Shown here: positions 63,294-64,000 of the stretch, piece by piece
Layout: each line of letters begins with the position of its first letter
Position numbering within the stretch: position 1 is the stretch's first letter
From: Litoditis marina
Taxonomy: Eukaryota > Nematoda > Chromadorea > Rhabditida > Rhabditidae
Reading direction: 5' to 3'
Assembly: GCA_964036275.1 (NCBI GenBank)
Contig: OZ038435.1
Span: 13,617,634-13,681,633 of the forward strand
Length of the DNA: 64,000 nt
The notes under the pieces: model-generated
Database searches by the model: none
What the model saw: only the letters and a program-made list of their open reading frames with translations
Told to the model about the DNA's origin: nothing
Made by a program: the position numbers and the translations under genes

Positions 63294-64000
63294 GTTCGTT
63301 ATTCTGCCGATTTCACGGATTCCACGTTTTAACAAGTGAATTTCACGTGTAATTCATGGGTTTTCATTACACGTTTTTTTAAATTTAGCACACGACGATG
63401 AAGTAAGGTATATGGTAATTTTAACAAGTAATCTTCCGAAACGGTAGAGAAACTTGGCGAAAACAATATGAGTCATGTTGAAATTGTTTTGTTAGGAGAG
63501 CAAAGAACAAAGAACAGTTCAACTTTTGTACTCCATGCCACTTTTTTCCGCACCGTATTCTAGTTGAGTCAACCCAGTTACAACTGTACTTTATTTGTAA
63601 TCAACTTCATAGAATATCACTTTTCATAGTCTTTTTTTGTTGAAAATAGTCAAAGAAAACATGTTAATTTAATAAAAACATATAATTTTTTTGACTTTTG
63701 TACTTTAGTCTCATTTTCGTTTCTCTTTGTGGTTCTTTTTTTTGAGAAACTAGTCCATCGTAATTAGATTATCGTTTATTCTGTCTCTGAATTGCATTAC
63801 AATTCGAGTTCCCCACATCACTGGCCTCAAATGGACCAGAAATATTTAATGGTTTTTCTATAATTAAGTGTTTCAACTGATTTCTGTTCTAGTCGCAGCG
63901 TTTCTGTCACACTTCCGGAAGTTGGGGGGAACTATTTTTTGTTTATAGTTTTGAACTTACACGTGTAATTTCATGTGAAATAACTGAAAAAAAAACACAA
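63294..64000 (+). other. Intron of the unrecognised gene or unresolved sequence
   Basis: AT-rich, with no exon I can support before the window ends. If the gene model is right, the next exon lies beyond 64000. Confidence 0.4.

Overview
The window looks like nematode chromosomal DNA, most likely from a Caenorhabditis species or a close rhabditid. The base composition is AT-rich, introns have TTTTCAG-type acceptors and GTAAGT/GTGAGT-type donors, and the main gene is a clear orthologue of C. elegans lit-1 (Nemo-like kinase). Introns are unusually large and full of small repeats, so it does not look like C. elegans itself. The species cannot be fixed from this sequence. All gene models below were built by eye from splice signals and reading phase.

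Layout. 1-4579 is intergenic and holds a cluster of palindrome-rich inverted-repeat elements. 4580-7061 (+) is a five-exon gene for a small secreted, cysteine-rich protein with a probable GPI-anchor tail. 7062-19528 is a repeat-rich stretch with no convincing gene: two (AAT)n blocks, a perfect 151-bp inverted repeat, a 140-bp GGCGCC satellite and one tRNA-derived SINE-like copy. 19529-47280 (+) is lit-1, modelled as 16 coding exons and 610 codons. It has a 15.5-kb first intron packed with CT-rich tracts, a second alternative start exon at 42181, and a roughly 1.1-kb 3' UTR ending near an AATAAA at 48371. 48400-54666 is intergenic and contains a mobile element inserted inside another. 54667 to beyond 63293 (+) is the start of an unrecognised gene with three visible exons split by a 7.6-kb intron.

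Function. LIT-1 is the proline-directed kinase of the Wnt/beta-catenin asymmetry pathway; in C. elegans it acts with WRM-1 on POP-1/TCF downstream of MOM-4/TAK1. The neighbouring genes show no obvious functional link to it.

Most of the novelty is in the repeats. A hAT-type MITE with an 8-bp target duplication is filled with ACTCGAAA arrays. Several elements share GGCAGGGT(T/C)CATACTTTTT termini but carry different internal palindromes. A TA-flanked MITE sits inside a tRNA-derived SINE. One splice donor overlaps a stop codon, so the small gene could make either a free secreted or a GPI-anchored protein.
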